A stretch of 64,000 nucleotides of DNA from Phycisphaeraceae bacterium (GCA_020639235.1 JACKHC010000001.1:2046001-2110000), one strand, 5' to 3'. Positions 33,401 through 46,043 are shown, numbered from the stretch's first letter. A program made the numbers and translations. Notes: generated by a model not told the origin, from the sequence alone.

Positions 33401-33549
33401 CTCGGTCCTTCTCCTGTTTGCCGTGGGAAGACTGGTTGGGACTCCGTTTCCACGCACCAACCCTTGTCGACCCCGGATGAGCAATCTCCACTCCTCGTTC
33501 GTCCGCGCGGATGACACGCCGGCGGACGCCTGTCGTTTCTCCTTCTCTT

Positions 33550-37074
<3,525 letters not shown>

Positions 37075-37144
37075 TCGTATCTTCTCGCGTACTTGCGGTT
37101 ATCGAGATGTCATCCGTGACTCAAAGGCTCAACAAGGCGAGTCG

Positions 37145-37645
37145 TCAGAGGATCACTGCACCAGAGTTTGATTTCGGGCGCTTCTCTCTTGAAGCGATGA
37201 ACCGATCAAATCGAAAGAGATTGTCAGCAGCAACCCTGTCTGTTGCGGCAATCAATTCTTCAAGGAGTTGCTCACCCAAATCCGTGACAAGAAATGCCAA
37301 TGTTCCGTCAATAGACTCAACTCGACCTTGGCACGACTTGCCGAACTCTTCTCTTAGTCTTGCAATGATCTCTTCTGCCGCCTCGCTGGTCTTACAGGTG
37401 ATGGTGTTCCGATCATTCAATTCCTTTAGGACTTTGGCATGTGAGGAAGTGAGTGACAGATTCTCTCGCTGCAACTGATTCAATTCGCGGCGGAGCTTCA
37501 TCTCCTGCTGCTGGAGTGTATGAACTTCGTTTCGCAGGCTGATCAGTTGTATTTCTGCGATATTCGGAGCTTTCCGTTCTTCATAATCCGACGCTCTTGC
37601 ATTCATTCCCGCACCCCATTTCATTTGACTTGGTGTGTCATACAT
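37145..37645 (-). CDS. Coiled-coil protein of unknown function, atypical composition
   Basis: 166 residues, no family recognised. Residues about 30-80 are a strong heptad pattern (ISLRNEVHTLQQQEMKLRRE, then LNQLQRENLSLTSS). A mixed helical region (SEAAEEIIARLREEFGK) and the segment GTLAFLVTDLGEQLLEELIA follow. No signal peptide. AAAGGG lies eight bases before the ATG at 37645; a second in-frame ATG is at 37606. Base composition is clearly more A/T-rich than all neighbours and codon choice is looser, which suggests recent acquisition. It sits between dcd and nrdJ, both dNTP genes, on the same strand. Confidence 0.72.
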   Translation of the reverse strand: MYDTPSQMKWGAGMNARASDYEERKAPNIAEIQLISLRNEVHTLQQQEMKLRRELNQLQRENLSLTSSHAKVLKELNDRNTITCKTSEAAEEIIARLREEFGKSCQGRVESIDGTLAFLVTDLGEQLLEELIAATDRVAADNLFRFDRFIASREKRPKSNSGAVIL

Positions 37646-37698
37646 CTACAGGCCCTTTTGACATTCAGCGGCCAAAGTGAGCATCCGAATGAATGGGC

Positions 37699-38271
37699 TC
37701 AATCAACTTTGGGCAGTGTGAGTCCGGTCTGGTCCTGGTACTTGCCGCGTTTGTCGGCGTAGGAGACGGCGCAGACGCGGTCGGCCTTGAGGAAGACCAG
37801 TTGCGCGATTCCTTCGTTGGCGTAGACCTTGGCGGGTAGCGGCGTCGTGTTGGAGATCTCGAGCGTCACCTTGCCGCGCCACTCGGGCTCGAGGGGCGTG
37901 ACATTGACGATGAGGCCGCAGCGGGCGTAGGTGCTTTTGCCGACGCAGATGGCCAGGACATCGCGTGGGATGTCGAAGACCTCGACGGTTTCGCAGAGGG
38001 CGAAGGAGTTGGGGGGGATGATGATGTGGTCGGTTCCCAGGTCGTTGGTATCGACCTCGACCATGAAGTCGTCGTTGAAGTGCTTGGGATCGACGACCGC
38101 CATGCCGCCGTTGCGGGGGGTTGGGGTGAAGATCTTGAAGCGTGAGCCGACGCGGACGTCGTAGCCGTAGGAGGAGACGCCGAAGGAGACCTTGCCGGCC
38201 CGCTTGGTGTTCTCCTGGAAGGGTTCGATCCCGATGAGTTCGCGGATCTGTGTGTCGCAAAGCACTGACAT
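37699..38271 (-). CDS. dcd: dCTP deaminase
   Basis: 190 residues, trimeric dUTPase-fold deaminase that makes dUTP (or dUMP in the bifunctional form) for thymidylate synthesis. Motifs: VSSYGYDVRVGSRFKIF, VGKSTYARCGLIVNVTPLEP, and WRGKVTLEISNTTPLPAKVY with the catalytic Glu, then GIAQLVFL. GGAGG is six bases before the ATG. A good promoter sits about 185 bases upstream, leaving a long leader. Whether it is mono- or bifunctional I cannot decide from the sequence. Confidence 0.94.
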   Translation of the reverse strand: MSVLCDTQIRELIGIEPFQENTKRAGKVSFGVSSYGYDVRVGSRFKIFTPTPRNGGMAVVDPKHFNDDFMVEVDTNDLGTDHIIIPPNSFALCETVEVFDIPRDVLAICVGKSTYARCGLIVNVTPLEPEWRGKVTLEISNTTPLPAKVYANEGIAQLVFLKADRVCAVSYADKRGKYQDQTGLTLPKVD

Positions 38272-38727
38272 ATCCGCCTCCAGAGTTGCCGCCGGAACGG
38301 GTCCGGGGGCCGACGGTTTCGATGCAGGCGCGGCCACAGCGCGAGGGATCGGGTGATCCCCCCTACCCACCCCCACCGCGGGGCGTGCCTGCATTTGCTT
38401 TCCCACCCCGGCTTTACCCGACCCACACAGGGTTCAGCCGGCGACAAGAGGGCATCATACGACTACATGTCGTGGCTTCAACCCCAAATACTCCAAAATA
38501 CAGTGGGTCTGGGCCATTGACATGTCCCGCGGGCGTAAGCCGTTGGGTGTCAGCAGGATAGGGAGTCTTCGGCTGCGAGCAACCACGAGCGATGGGGTGT
38601 GGATATCCTTTCGGAGGGTGTCGGAAACCGACATGTAGTGGTTGGGGGCGTCATACTGCGGGGCGGGGGTGCGGTGCGAGGATTACCGCCCGATAACCAC
38701 AGATTTTGGACTCGGATACGCTCACGG
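38272..38727. other. Divergent intergenic region dcd/uvrD
   Basis: 456 bp with no credible gene. It holds the dcd promoter (38454-38481), a roughly 175-base G/C-rich dcd leader and the upstream region of the helicase gene. A plus-strand TTGACA at 38517-38522 has no matching -10 at 16-18 bases. A small GTCGGAAACCGAC hairpin is near 38619-38631. Confidence 0.55.
38454..38481 (-). promoter_or_regulatory. Promoter for dcd
   Basis: On the minus strand TTGAAG (38476-38481) and TATGAT (38454-38459) are separated by 16 bases. Both match the sigma-70 consensus well (4/6 and 5/6). Predicted transcription start near 38447, giving a leader of about 175 bases before the dcd ATG. Confidence 0.6.
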
Positions 38728-41046
38728 ATGATGACCTCGGATGCTCTTGAGATGTTGCTGGATGGGTTGACGGCGCCACAGCGGGAGGCGGTGACGACGA
38801 CCGAGGGGGCGATGCTGATTCTGGCTGCGGCGGGATCGGGCAAGACGCGTGTGATCACGCGGCGTGTGGCGTATCTGGTTGCCAACGGCGTGCCGGCGTG
38901 GCAGATCCTGGCGGTGACGTTTACGAACAAGGCTGCGGGCGAGATGCGGGAGCGCGTGGAGCACCTGCTGGAGGAGCATGGTTTGCAGGGGGCGCGGGGG
39001 TTGACGCTGACGACGTTTCACGCGCTGTGCGCGCGGTTGCTGCGCCGGTACGCGGTGATGATGAAGGATGCGCCGCGCTGGGGGATCGACGATCAGTACA
39101 CGATCTATGACACGGACGATCAGAGCGCGCTGATGAAGCGTGTGCTGGGCGAGTTGCAGATGAAGTCGGGGAACTGGTCGCCGCGGCAGGTGCTGGGGAC
39201 GATCAGCAACGCGAAGAACCAGTTGCTCGGCCCGGACGAGTATGCGGCGATGGCGCAGGACTTCTTCACGCGGACGATCGCGAAGGTGTATGAGAAGTAC
39301 CAGCAGGCGTTGCGGGCGGCGAACGCAGTTGACTTTGATGATCTGCTGCTGATGACGGTGCGGCTGTTGCGTGAGTGCGAGGCGGCGCGGGCGGAGGTGC
39401 AGGCGCGGTGGAAGTACCTGATGATCGATGAGTATCAGGACACGAACCGGGCGCAGTTCCAGTTGGCGTCGCTGGTGGTCGGGTCAGAACAAGGCCGTGC
39501 ACCGAATGTGTGCGTGGTGGGCGATCCGGACCAATCGATTTACGGGTGGCGGGGCGCGGACATCTCGAACATCCTGGAGTTTGAGGAGCACTTCCCGGAT
39601 GCGAAGGTGATCGCTCTGGGGGAGAACTTCCGGTCGACGGCGCCGATCCTGGCGTGCGCTGATGCGCTGATCAAGCACAATCGGCTGCGGAAGGACAAGC
39701 CGCTGTTCACTTCGAGCGAGGGGGGCGAGACGCCGGAGGTTGTGTTTGTTTCGGACGAGCACGCTGAAGCGCGGCTGGTGGCGGATTGGTTCAGGCGGCG
39801 GGTCGAGGATGAGGGGCTGGCGTGGCGTGATATGGCGGTGTTTTATCGCACGAATGCGCTGTCGCGCGTGATGGAGGACGAGTGCAGGAAGGCGGGGATT
39901 CCGTATGTGATCGCGCGGGGGACGGCGTTCTATCAGCGCGAGGAGGTGCGTGATGCGGTGTCGTACTTGCGGGTAGTGGCGAACCCGCTGGACGAGGTTT
40001 CGCTGCGGCGGATTGTGAACAAGCCGAGCCGCAAGATCGGGAATACTTCGCTCGACGCGGCGGCGTCGCACGCGGCGATGCGGGGGATTCCGCTGTTCGA
40101 GGCGATGCGGGAGTCGGGGGGCGCGGAGGGTGTTTCATCGGTGGCGGCGCGGGGGATGGACCGGTTTGTGGCAATGGTCGAGGGTTGGACGGGGGCAGGG
40201 AGTTTCATGGGGGCGGAGGTCTCGAGTTCGCTTGCGGAGTTGGTGGAGCGGGTGGTGCGGGAGTCGGGCCTAGAGTCGCACTACAAGGCGATCGCGCAGA
40301 AGAGTTCGAGTGATGCGGATGAGGCGCGGGTGGCGAACCTGGAGGAGTTGATTACTTCGGCGCGGGAGTTCGAGTTGGAGTTTGATCCGAGCGCGGACGC
40401 CGGGAGCGACGGGAGGAGCGCCGATGTTCCCCCCCTGCTTGCGATGTTGCGGTCGTATCTGGAGTCGATCGCGTTGGTGGCGGATGCGGATCAGGTGGAC
40501 CCGGAGCGGGGCGCGGTGACGCTGATGACTCTTCACGCGGCGAAGGGGCTGGAGTTCCCAGCGGTGGCGATGATCGGTTTGGAGGAGGGGTTGCTGCCGA
40601 GCGCTCGGGCGCTGGAGGAGGACTCGGACGGCGAGGAGGAGCGACGGTTGTGCTTCGTGGGGATCACGCGGGCGCAGCGGCACCTGCTGATGACGAGCGC
40701 GCGGTACCGGACGCATCGGGGTGTGCCGGAGCGGACGATTGCGAGTCGGTTTATCGAGGAACTGCCGCAGGATCAGATCCGCGTCTCGAATCAATCGGAT
40801 GCGGGGTACGAGGACGACTCGTTCGAGTCGGGGCCGAGCGAGCGTGGCGGGCTGCGCTACGAGCGGGATGAGGACTCGGTGGGCGGGTTGAGCGTGGGGA
40901 TGCACGCGCGGCATCCGCAGTTCGGGATCGGGCGGGTGGTGTCGTTTGCGGGGCTCGGCGCGAACCGTCGGGTGATCATCGACTTCAAGGGTGTCGGGCG
41001 GAAGACGCTGATTCTGCAGTACGCGCGGCTGCAGGTTGTCGAGTAA
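38728..41046 (+). CDS. UvrD/PcrA-type superfamily 1 DNA helicase
   Basis: 772 residues, 3'-5' DNA helicase of repair and replication restart. Motifs in order: Q motif LTAPQREAV, Walker A AAAGSGKT, Ia VTFTNKAAGEMRERV, II YLMIDEYQDTNRAQF, III VVGDPDQSIYGWRGA, IV ALGENFRS, V LMTLHAAKGLEFPAV, VI VGITRAQRHL. The C-terminal SVGMHARHPQFGIGRVVSF is the PcrA/UvrD Tudor-like RNA-polymerase-binding tail. Two adjacent ATGs (38728, 38731) are possible. It converges on purD with no gap: stop codons are contiguous. Confidence 0.94.
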   Translation: MMTSDALEMLLDGLTAPQREAVTTTEGAMLILAAAGSGKTRVITRRVAYLVANGVPAWQILAVTFTNKAAGEMRERVEHLLEEHGLQGARGLTLTTFHALCARLLRRYAVMMKDAPRWGIDDQYTIYDTDDQSALMKRVLGELQMKSGNWSPRQVLGTISNAKNQLLGPDEYAAMAQDFFTRTIAKVYEKYQQALRAANAVDFDDLLLMTVRLLRECEAARAEVQARWKYLMIDEYQDTNRAQFQLASLVVGSEQGRAPNVCVVGDPDQSIYGWRGADISNILEFEEHFPDAKVIALGENFRSTAPILACADALIKHNRLRKDKPLFTSSEGGETPEVVFVSDEHAEARLVADWFRRRVEDEGLAWRDMAVFYRTNALSRVMEDECRKAGIPYVIARGTAFYQREEVRDAVSYLRVVANPLDEVSLRRIVNKPSRKIGNTSLDAAASHAAMRGIPLFEAMRESGGAEGVSSVAARGMDRFVAMVEGWTGAGSFMGAEVSSSLAELVERVVRESGLESHYKAIAQKSSSDADEARVANLEELITSAREFELEFDPSADAGSDGRSADVPPLLAMLRSYLESIALVADADQVDPERGAVTLMTLHAAKGLEFPAVAMIGLEEGLLPSARALEEDSDGEEERRLCFVGITRAQRHLLMTSARYRTHRGVPERTIASRFIEELPQDQIRVSNQSDAGYEDDSFESGPSERGGLRYERDEDSVGGLSVGMHARHPQFGIGRVVSFAGLGANRRVIIDFKGVGRKTLILQYARLQVVE

Positions 41047-42363
41047 TCAGCGGATCGCGACCGGGCTGGCGGCGGATGCGGCGATGTCGGTGCGGAAGGT
41101 TTTGCCGACGAAGGTGATCTTGTCGCATGCGTCGTAGGCGCGCTTGCGCGCCTGATCGAGCGAGGCGCCGGTGCCGACGATGTTGAGGACGCGGCCGCCG
41201 GCGGTGACGATGTCGCTTGCGGAACGCTTTGTGCCGGCGTGGAAGATGTGCACGCCCTCGACTGCGGCGGCGTCTTCGAGGCCGTGGATGGGGACGCCTG
41301 TGGTGTGCTTCTCGGGGTAGCCGCCCGAGGCGAGGACGACGCAGCAGGTGTGGAGGTCGTTGGTGTCCCACTCGGCCTCGTGGAGTTTGCCGGTCGCTGT
41401 TGCGAGCAGGAGCTGGGCGAAGTCGCCGGTGATGCGTGGCATGAGCGCCTGGCACTCGGGGTCGCCGAAGCGGACATTGAACTCGAGCACCTTGGGGCCG
41501 GCGTGCGTGAGCATGAGGCCGATGTAGAGGACGCCCTTGTAATCGATCTCCATGCGGCGGAGGGCATCGAGCGTGGGGATGAGGACCTGGCGGTGGACGG
41601 TGTCCATCGTCTTGGCGTCGAGGATGGGCGCGGGGCAGTACGCGCCCATGCCGCCGGTGTTGGGCCCGGTGTCGCCGTCGCTGAGGCGTTTATGGTCCTG
41701 GCAGAGATCGAGGACTGCGGCGCTGCGGCCGTCGATGAGTGCGAATACCGAGACCTCGGGGCCCTTGAGGCGCTCTTCGATGAGGACTTTGTCGCCCGCC
41801 TCGGCGAACTCGCGTTTGAGCATGATGCGGTCGATGGCGTCGCGGGCTTCGGCCTTGGTGTCGCAGACCATGACGCCCTTGCCGGCGGCGAGGCCTGAGG
41901 CCTTGACCACCATGGCTTCGACTTCACGCGAGTCGATGTATGCGCGTGCGGCTTCGACGGACTCGCAGACGCGCGCTTCGGCGGTGGGTATGGAGGCGGC
42001 GCGCATGAAGTTCTTGGCCCACGCTTTGTCGGACTCGAGTTTGGCGCCTTCCTTAGATGGGCCGAAGACGGGGATGGCTGCTTTGGTCAGGGCATCGGCG
42101 AGCCCCGCGGCCAGGGGCGCTTCGGGGCCGATGACGACGAGCCCGACGGACTCCTTTTTGCAGAACTGTTCGACGCGGTAGGCCTCTTTGGGATTGAACT
42201 CGAAGCCCATGGGCTTGGCGACGGAGGCGAGGCCGGGGTTGTCGGGGTGTGTCGTGAAGAGGCGGGAGGTGGATTTCGAGTTGCGCAGGCGCCACGCGAG
42301 GGCGTGTTCGCGTCCGCCGCCGCCGACGATCAGGATGTTCAGGGGCTCGCTCCGAGTGCTCAT
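41047..42363 (-). CDS. purD: Phosphoribosylamine--glycine ligase (GAR synthetase)
   Basis: 438 residues, ATP-grasp enzyme for the second step of purine synthesis. Motifs: ILIVGGGGREHALAW, the GPEAPLAAGLADAL segment, VVKASGLAAGKGVMV (ATP-grasp loop), the PurD-specific DHKRLSDGDTGPNTGGMGAY and LEFNVRFGDPECQ with metal ligands. Length is normal. The ATG at 42363 begins the canonical strand. It stands alone, 28 bp after the metalloprotease stop codon on the opposite side, tail to tail with the helicase. Confidence 0.95.
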   Translation of the reverse strand: MSTRSEPLNILIVGGGGREHALAWRLRNSKSTSRLFTTHPDNPGLASVAKPMGFEFNPKEAYRVEQFCKKESVGLVVIGPEAPLAAGLADALTKAAIPVFGPSKEGAKLESDKAWAKNFMRAASIPTAEARVCESVEAARAYIDSREVEAMVVKASGLAAGKGVMVCDTKAEARDAIDRIMLKREFAEAGDKVLIEERLKGPEVSVFALIDGRSAAVLDLCQDHKRLSDGDTGPNTGGMGAYCPAPILDAKTMDTVHRQVLIPTLDALRRMEIDYKGVLYIGLMLTHAGPKVLEFNVRFGDPECQALMPRITGDFAQLLLATATGKLHEAEWDTNDLHTCCVVLASGGYPEKHTTGVPIHGLEDAAAVEGVHIFHAGTKRSASDIVTAGGRVLNIVGTGASLDQARKRAYDACDKITFVGKTFRTDIAASAASPVAIR

Positions 42364-42391
42364 CGGGCCATCATAGCGGAGCGATCACGGA

Positions 42392-44266
42392 TCAATCCGT
42401 GGGAGCGCTGACTCCCAGTGCGGGCGCGAGATCGGAGGTGATATCCGCGACTTCGCTCTGGCGCATGAGCGAGAGGAAGAGGTCGTTGTCGGCGTCGTTG
42501 ATGAGGAGGTCGCCGTTGAAGTCGGTCGGCGCGTCGAGGAAAGCGTACCAGTCTTCGGTGCCGATACGGCCGTCGCCGGTGATATCGAGATTCGCGGTGA
42601 GGATCGGGAGCGGATGGATGATGAGTGTCTCGGCGGCGTGGGGGTCGCCGAAGACATGGATGACCGGTTCGCTCACGAGGATGCGGGCTTCGATGAGCGC
42701 GAGGATGCTCGAGGGTGCCTTGGGTGCTCCGGCGGCGGGCACGGCGACGACATCGAACTCGAGGTTCGCGACGCTGCCCCCGGAGTCGTTCTCTTCGTCG
42801 AACAGCGAGATGCGCGCGAAGCGGACTCGGCCGGGCTCGTGTTCGGGCGTGATCCAGATTGCGCCGTTGAAGAGTGCGCCGTCGGAGATACGCGGGTTGG
42901 CGAGCAGGGACGGGTCGTACTGCGCCTCGATCGTCCACATCCTGATGTTGCGCTGGTTGGGGTTGCTCAGGCAGAGTGTGAGCGTTGAAGTTGAGCCCGC
43001 CACCATGACCGGCGGCGTAAACATGGGCGTGACGATCATCGCTGTGGGGAGCGACTCGATCGGGGCGGGATTCCAGTCCGGGACGGTGCCGACGGGGGCT
43101 GTGGCGTCGAACGCCCATTCGACGACGGTCGCGACTTCGAGATCGTCGATCACGCCGTCGCGCTGGATGAAATCCATGATGTTGACATCGTAGGGTGAGG
43201 GATTCGCATCGCCGCCGATGCTCTGGATGGCATTGAACGCGTCGCCCGCGTCGAGGGTGCCGGAGGCGTTGAGGTCGCCGGGGAGCGCGGGGATGTACAG
43301 GAATGCCATGCCGCCGATGTCTGCGGGCTGGAGCGTGCGTTTGACGCCGTTGTAGTCTCCGTGCATGACGAGCGACGGGCTCCAGGCGTTGCCCGGTAAG
43401 TATTGGAATGTGTAGGGATCGATGATGGCGCCGAGGTGGGACTGGGCTTCGTTGGGGTGATCGAGCCCGAGCGCGTGGCCGACTTCGTGAAGGACGACGG
43501 TCTGCACATCGAACACAGGGACGAGGCCCTCGGGGCTCTCGTTGGATTTGTGCGTGGTGTCTTTGCTGGGCGCGGGGATGCGCGAAGACGCGCAGGCGTA
43601 CTGGATCGGGTTGGCCTGGGTTGGTGCGTGCGCTTCGGCCTGGGTTGTCGAGGTTGTCCAGGTCCACGCTTCGTTGAGGTAGATGTCGGCGGTGCGGAGG
43701 AAGTCGCCCTCGCGGAAGATGACCGCGAAGCCGAGGATTCCCGGAGTCATCTGGTATGTGACGCCGCCGGATGTGATCGAGAATCCGACGGGCTTGGTGA
43801 AGAAATCGATGTTGGCGCCCCAGCCGGGGAGGTTGTCGAGCGGGAAGCCGAGTTGCTCCCACATCTGGCAGCTGGGCCCTGACCACTGGCCCCAGCACCC
43901 GCCGTTTACGATTGCGTCGTCGTTAGGCACGGCGTCGTAGGCGTATGGCGCGAATGACAGGTGGCCGTGGGTGACATCCGACCACGAGTGGAGCGCGCTG
44001 ACGACCGCTTGCATGGCCTGACTCCGTTGGGTCGGGGGCAGGAAGTCCATGAACTCCTCGTCGAACTGATATGTGAGCGAGATTGGCTGATTCTGGAGGT
44101 ACCCCTCCCAGCCGCGGTAGTTGCCGAGGGCGATATCGGCGGGCGACCGGAAGTCGAGGAGCGTGAAGCCGGTGGTTGGCTGGGCGCGGGCGTCCGTCGC
44201 GAGCGCGATGCTGATGAGCGCTGCGCTCAAGAGAAAGACATTCATTGGAAACAATGACTTGCCCAT
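42392..44266 (-). CDS. Secreted matrixin-like zinc metalloprotease
   Basis: 624 residues from ATG 44266 (a GTG four codons upstream is also possible). Signal peptide ends near DARAQ. The N-terminal half is a metzincin catalytic domain: VVLHEVGHALGLDH is HExxHxxGxxH with all three zinc His. The Met-turn is probably SLVMHGDYNG, about 30 residues on. It follows a long beta region that begins ISLTYQFDEEFMDFL. A dockerin-like loop LNASGTLDAGDAFNAIQ comes next, then a cohesin/beta-sandwich-like stretch (TSTLTLCLSN). The C-terminal calcium loops are LDITGDGRIGTEDWYAFL and DFNGDLLINDADNDLFL. Probably a calcium-stabilised extracellular protease. No Shine-Dalgarno is clear for any start. Confidence 0.84.
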   Translation of the reverse strand: MGKSLFPMNVFLLSAALISIALATDARAQPTTGFTLLDFRSPADIALGNYRGWEGYLQNQPISLTYQFDEEFMDFLPPTQRSQAMQAVVSALHSWSDVTHGHLSFAPYAYDAVPNDDAIVNGGCWGQWSGPSCQMWEQLGFPLDNLPGWGANIDFFTKPVGFSITSGGVTYQMTPGILGFAVIFREGDFLRTADIYLNEAWTWTTSTTQAEAHAPTQANPIQYACASSRIPAPSKDTTHKSNESPEGLVPVFDVQTVVLHEVGHALGLDHPNEAQSHLGAIIDPYTFQYLPGNAWSPSLVMHGDYNGVKRTLQPADIGGMAFLYIPALPGDLNASGTLDAGDAFNAIQSIGGDANPSPYDVNIMDFIQRDGVIDDLEVATVVEWAFDATAPVGTVPDWNPAPIESLPTAMIVTPMFTPPVMVAGSTSTLTLCLSNPNQRNIRMWTIEAQYDPSLLANPRISDGALFNGAIWITPEHEPGRVRFARISLFDEENDSGGSVANLEFDVVAVPAAGAPKAPSSILALIEARILVSEPVIHVFGDPHAAETLIIHPLPILTANLDITGDGRIGTEDWYAFLDAPTDFNGDLLINDADNDLFLSLMRQSEVADITSDLAPALGVSAPTD

Positions 44267-44275
44267 TTGAAACGA

Positions 44276-44300
44276 CACGCACGGCGATTGACCGTGCGTG
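44276..44300. promoter_or_regulatory. Perfect hairpin upstream of the metalloprotease gene
   Basis: CACGCACGG/CCGTGCGTG, 9 bp perfect with a 7-base loop, lying ten bases before the ATG chosen for the metalloprotease. It covers the alternative GTG start. It may terminate the PEP-CTERM transcript (no T tract) or occlude the ribosome site as an attenuator. Confidence 0.5.
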
Positions 44301-44371
44301 CCGAGGAAATCAGTTGATCGACTCGGCCCGAAGGAGTGCGGTTGCGCTCCTCGAAACGAGTTGTTCGCGGC

Positions 44372-45142
44372 TCAGTCGCGCCGACGGCGGGCTGTGCCGG
44401 CCATCCCGAGCGCCAGCCCCGCCAGCGCCGCCGCACCAGGCGACGGGATGATGGGGATGAGGACTGGGATGCTCTGGGCTGCGCCGGTGGGCGGGGGTGG
44501 CCCCGCGACGGCGGCGTAGCCGTTGCCGATTGAGATGTTGGCACCGGTGAAGAGCATGACGATGATGTCTTCGCCGTTCTCGACCTGCGTTGCGATGGCG
44601 CCGGTCCACTCGAAGTCGACGGTTTGACCGAAGCCGAAGTCGTCACGCGGATCACCCGTGTCATTGGGTGCGCCGGCGGAGCCGGGGATGAAGTATCCGC
44701 GGCCGTTGACGAGGTTGAAATCGATCGGGTCGACGAGTCCGCGTGGATGCGGAGCCGGGAATACGTTGGGATCGAGCCCCTGGATCTGGAGTTCATTGAT
44801 CGAGTCCAGAAGGGCCGTGGAAGATCCCGAAACGTGGTGATAGCGATAGGCGAACACGTGGTCGCCCGGGTTGAGGGTCAGAGGACCCTGCCCTGCGTTG
44901 ACAACAGTCGGAGTCGACACCTGATAGACCGTCGTCGTCATCGACGAGGTATCCACCGTGACGGGTCCGACCTGATTGACGAATCCTGCTGGCCAAGCGT
45001 AGGTGTCGTTGGCGTTCAGGAAATCAATCTGGACCCCGAAGGTTGATGGATCGGGTGCGCTGTAGAGCGTGTTGTCCCAAGCCGCCACCGCCGGGGTTAC
45101 AACTCCCGCGATGATGGCTGCATTGAAGACCGTCTTGAGCAT
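44372..45142 (-). CDS. Exported protein with PEP-CTERM-like sorting tail
   Basis: 256 residues. Signal peptide at about 1-20 (NAAIIAGVVTPAVA). The body is beta-rich with Gly/Asn/Asp turns (PLTLNPGDHVFAYRYHHVSG, GYFIPGSAG). The C-terminus is the tripartite sorting signal: IPSPGAAALAGLALGMAG then ARRRRD, that is a Pro-containing box, a hydrophobic helix and basic residues. Such tails are processed by exosortase-type enzymes in planctomycetes and others; no exosortase is in this window. Function of the body unknown. The adjacent gene has the same tail type. Confidence 0.8.
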   Translation of the reverse strand: MLKTVFNAAIIAGVVTPAVAAWDNTLYSAPDPSTFGVQIDFLNANDTYAWPAGFVNQVGPVTVDTSSMTTTVYQVSTPTVVNAGQGPLTLNPGDHVFAYRYHHVSGSSTALLDSINELQIQGLDPNVFPAPHPRGLVDPIDFNLVNGRGYFIPGSAGAPNDTGDPRDDFGFGQTVDFEWTGAIATQVENGEDIIVMLFTGANISIGNGYAAVAGPPPPTGAAQSIPVLIPIIPSPGAAALAGLALGMAGTARRRRD

Positions 45143-45302
45143 TTTACTTCAGACTCCCCGCTGCCGCTCCCGGCAGCGATGTGGGTCCGGTGAACTCACG
45201 GGCCCGGTCTCTATCTCTTCCAACTGCCCTGCTCATGTATCAGGCGTCCGTTGCCCTCACATGAAGCACTGTTGAGCAGAGCAACAATTCTCAGACGAAC
45301 TC

Positions 45303-46043
45303 TCAGCGACGGCGACGCGATGCGGCCAAGCCGGCGAACCCGAGGAGGGCCGCGGCGCTCGGCGCGGGGACGTTCAGGTCGGGCTGACCGGGAACATCCA
45401 CGAGCGAGAGGGTCTTGGCGAAAGCGAAGCCGAAGTCGGAGACTTCGACATCGACGAAGTTCACAGCGACGGCACCCGAAGCGCGGACGTACCAGGTGTA
45501 GGTCTCGGTGAGCGAGGGCCCGCCGAGGTTGTCGGAGGTGTAGTTGAAGATGAAGTTGTCGTTGTCGCCCGAGCCGGAGTTATCGATCAGGTCGACAAGA
45601 GCGTCGCCCTGGCCGACGGTTGTGTCGGCAGAGATACGGCCGTGGGTCGCGGCGGCGAGGTCGGTGAAGTCGAGGTTGCTCGATCCGTTGATGCCCATGA
45701 CGAAGCGCTCGATGGCGCTGGGGCCGTTGCCGCGGAAGGTGTAGATCATCGTCACTTCATTGAGCGACGCGCCGGGGGTTCCGACGTTGCCGAAGACTTC
45801 AACAGCGAGGCTGCCGGAGTAGAAAGCGCCGTTGTTGAAGTTCTGGGTGTAGGTCCCGTTGATCGCGTCGAGCGTTCCGGGGCCCGCGTTGATGAAGCTG
45901 ACGCTCGAGATATCGAGGGGCACGCGACCCGACAACAGCGTCGCGCGATCGGCGACGGGGTTGTTGGTAATCGTGATACCCAGCGCGCCTGCGCTCATCA
46001 CGCCGACGAGCGTGGCACCCGCCACGAGTCCAATCTTTGACAT
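45303..46043 (-). CDS. Exported beta-rich protein with PEP-CTERM-like tail
   Basis: 246 residues. Signal peptide about 1-22 (GATLVGVMSAGALG). A beta-sandwich-like body is rich in Asn, Gly and Thr (NGTYTQNFNNGAFYSGSLAV, DNDNFIFNYTSDNLGG). C-terminal tail: VPAPSAAALLGFAGLAA then SRRRR. GGGAGAG precedes the ATG, and a strong promoter (TTGACA-17-CATATT) lies about 80 bases further up, suggesting high expression. Perhaps a surface or stalk matrix component; that is inference. Bases 45143-45302 downstream carry no gene. Confidence 0.8.
   Translation of the reverse strand: MSKIGLVAGATLVGVMSAGALGITITNNPVADRATLLSGRVPLDISSVSFINAGPGTLDAINGTYTQNFNNGAFYSGSLAVEVFGNVGTPGASLNEVTMIYTFRGNGPSAIERFVMGINGSSNLDFTDLAAATHGRISADTTVGQGDALVDLIDNSGSGDNDNFIFNYTSDNLGGPSLTETYTWYVRASGAVAVNFVDVEVSDFGFAFAKTLSLVDVPGQPDLNVPAPSAAALLGFAGLAASRRRR

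Larger units (their letters stand above)
33067..33549. other. Structured intergenic region between frr and nrdJ
   Basis: 483 bp without a large gene. It begins with C9TTC8TCCCCC tracts right after frr. It contains a strong minus-strand terminator (33168-33209), a 10-bp inverted repeat (33220-33265) and a short minus-strand reading frame with a ribosome site (33284-33400). The minus-strand transcript leaving nrdJ would run through all of these. No known structured RNA consensus (RNase P, tmRNA, SRP, 6S) was recognised. Confidence 0.6.

Noticed and set aside
33284..33549. RNase P RNA, tmRNA or SRP RNA downstream of nrdJ
   Set aside because: None of the diagnostic cores (for example GAGGAAAGTCC of RNase P) is present on either strand.
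37075..37144. Cobalamin riboswitch before nrdJ
   Set aside because: The gap is only 70 bases and shows neither the B12-box sequence nor the required multi-stem fold.
38517..38545. TTGACA as helicase promoter
   Set aside because: No acceptable -10 at 16-18 bases, so the match is probably chance.
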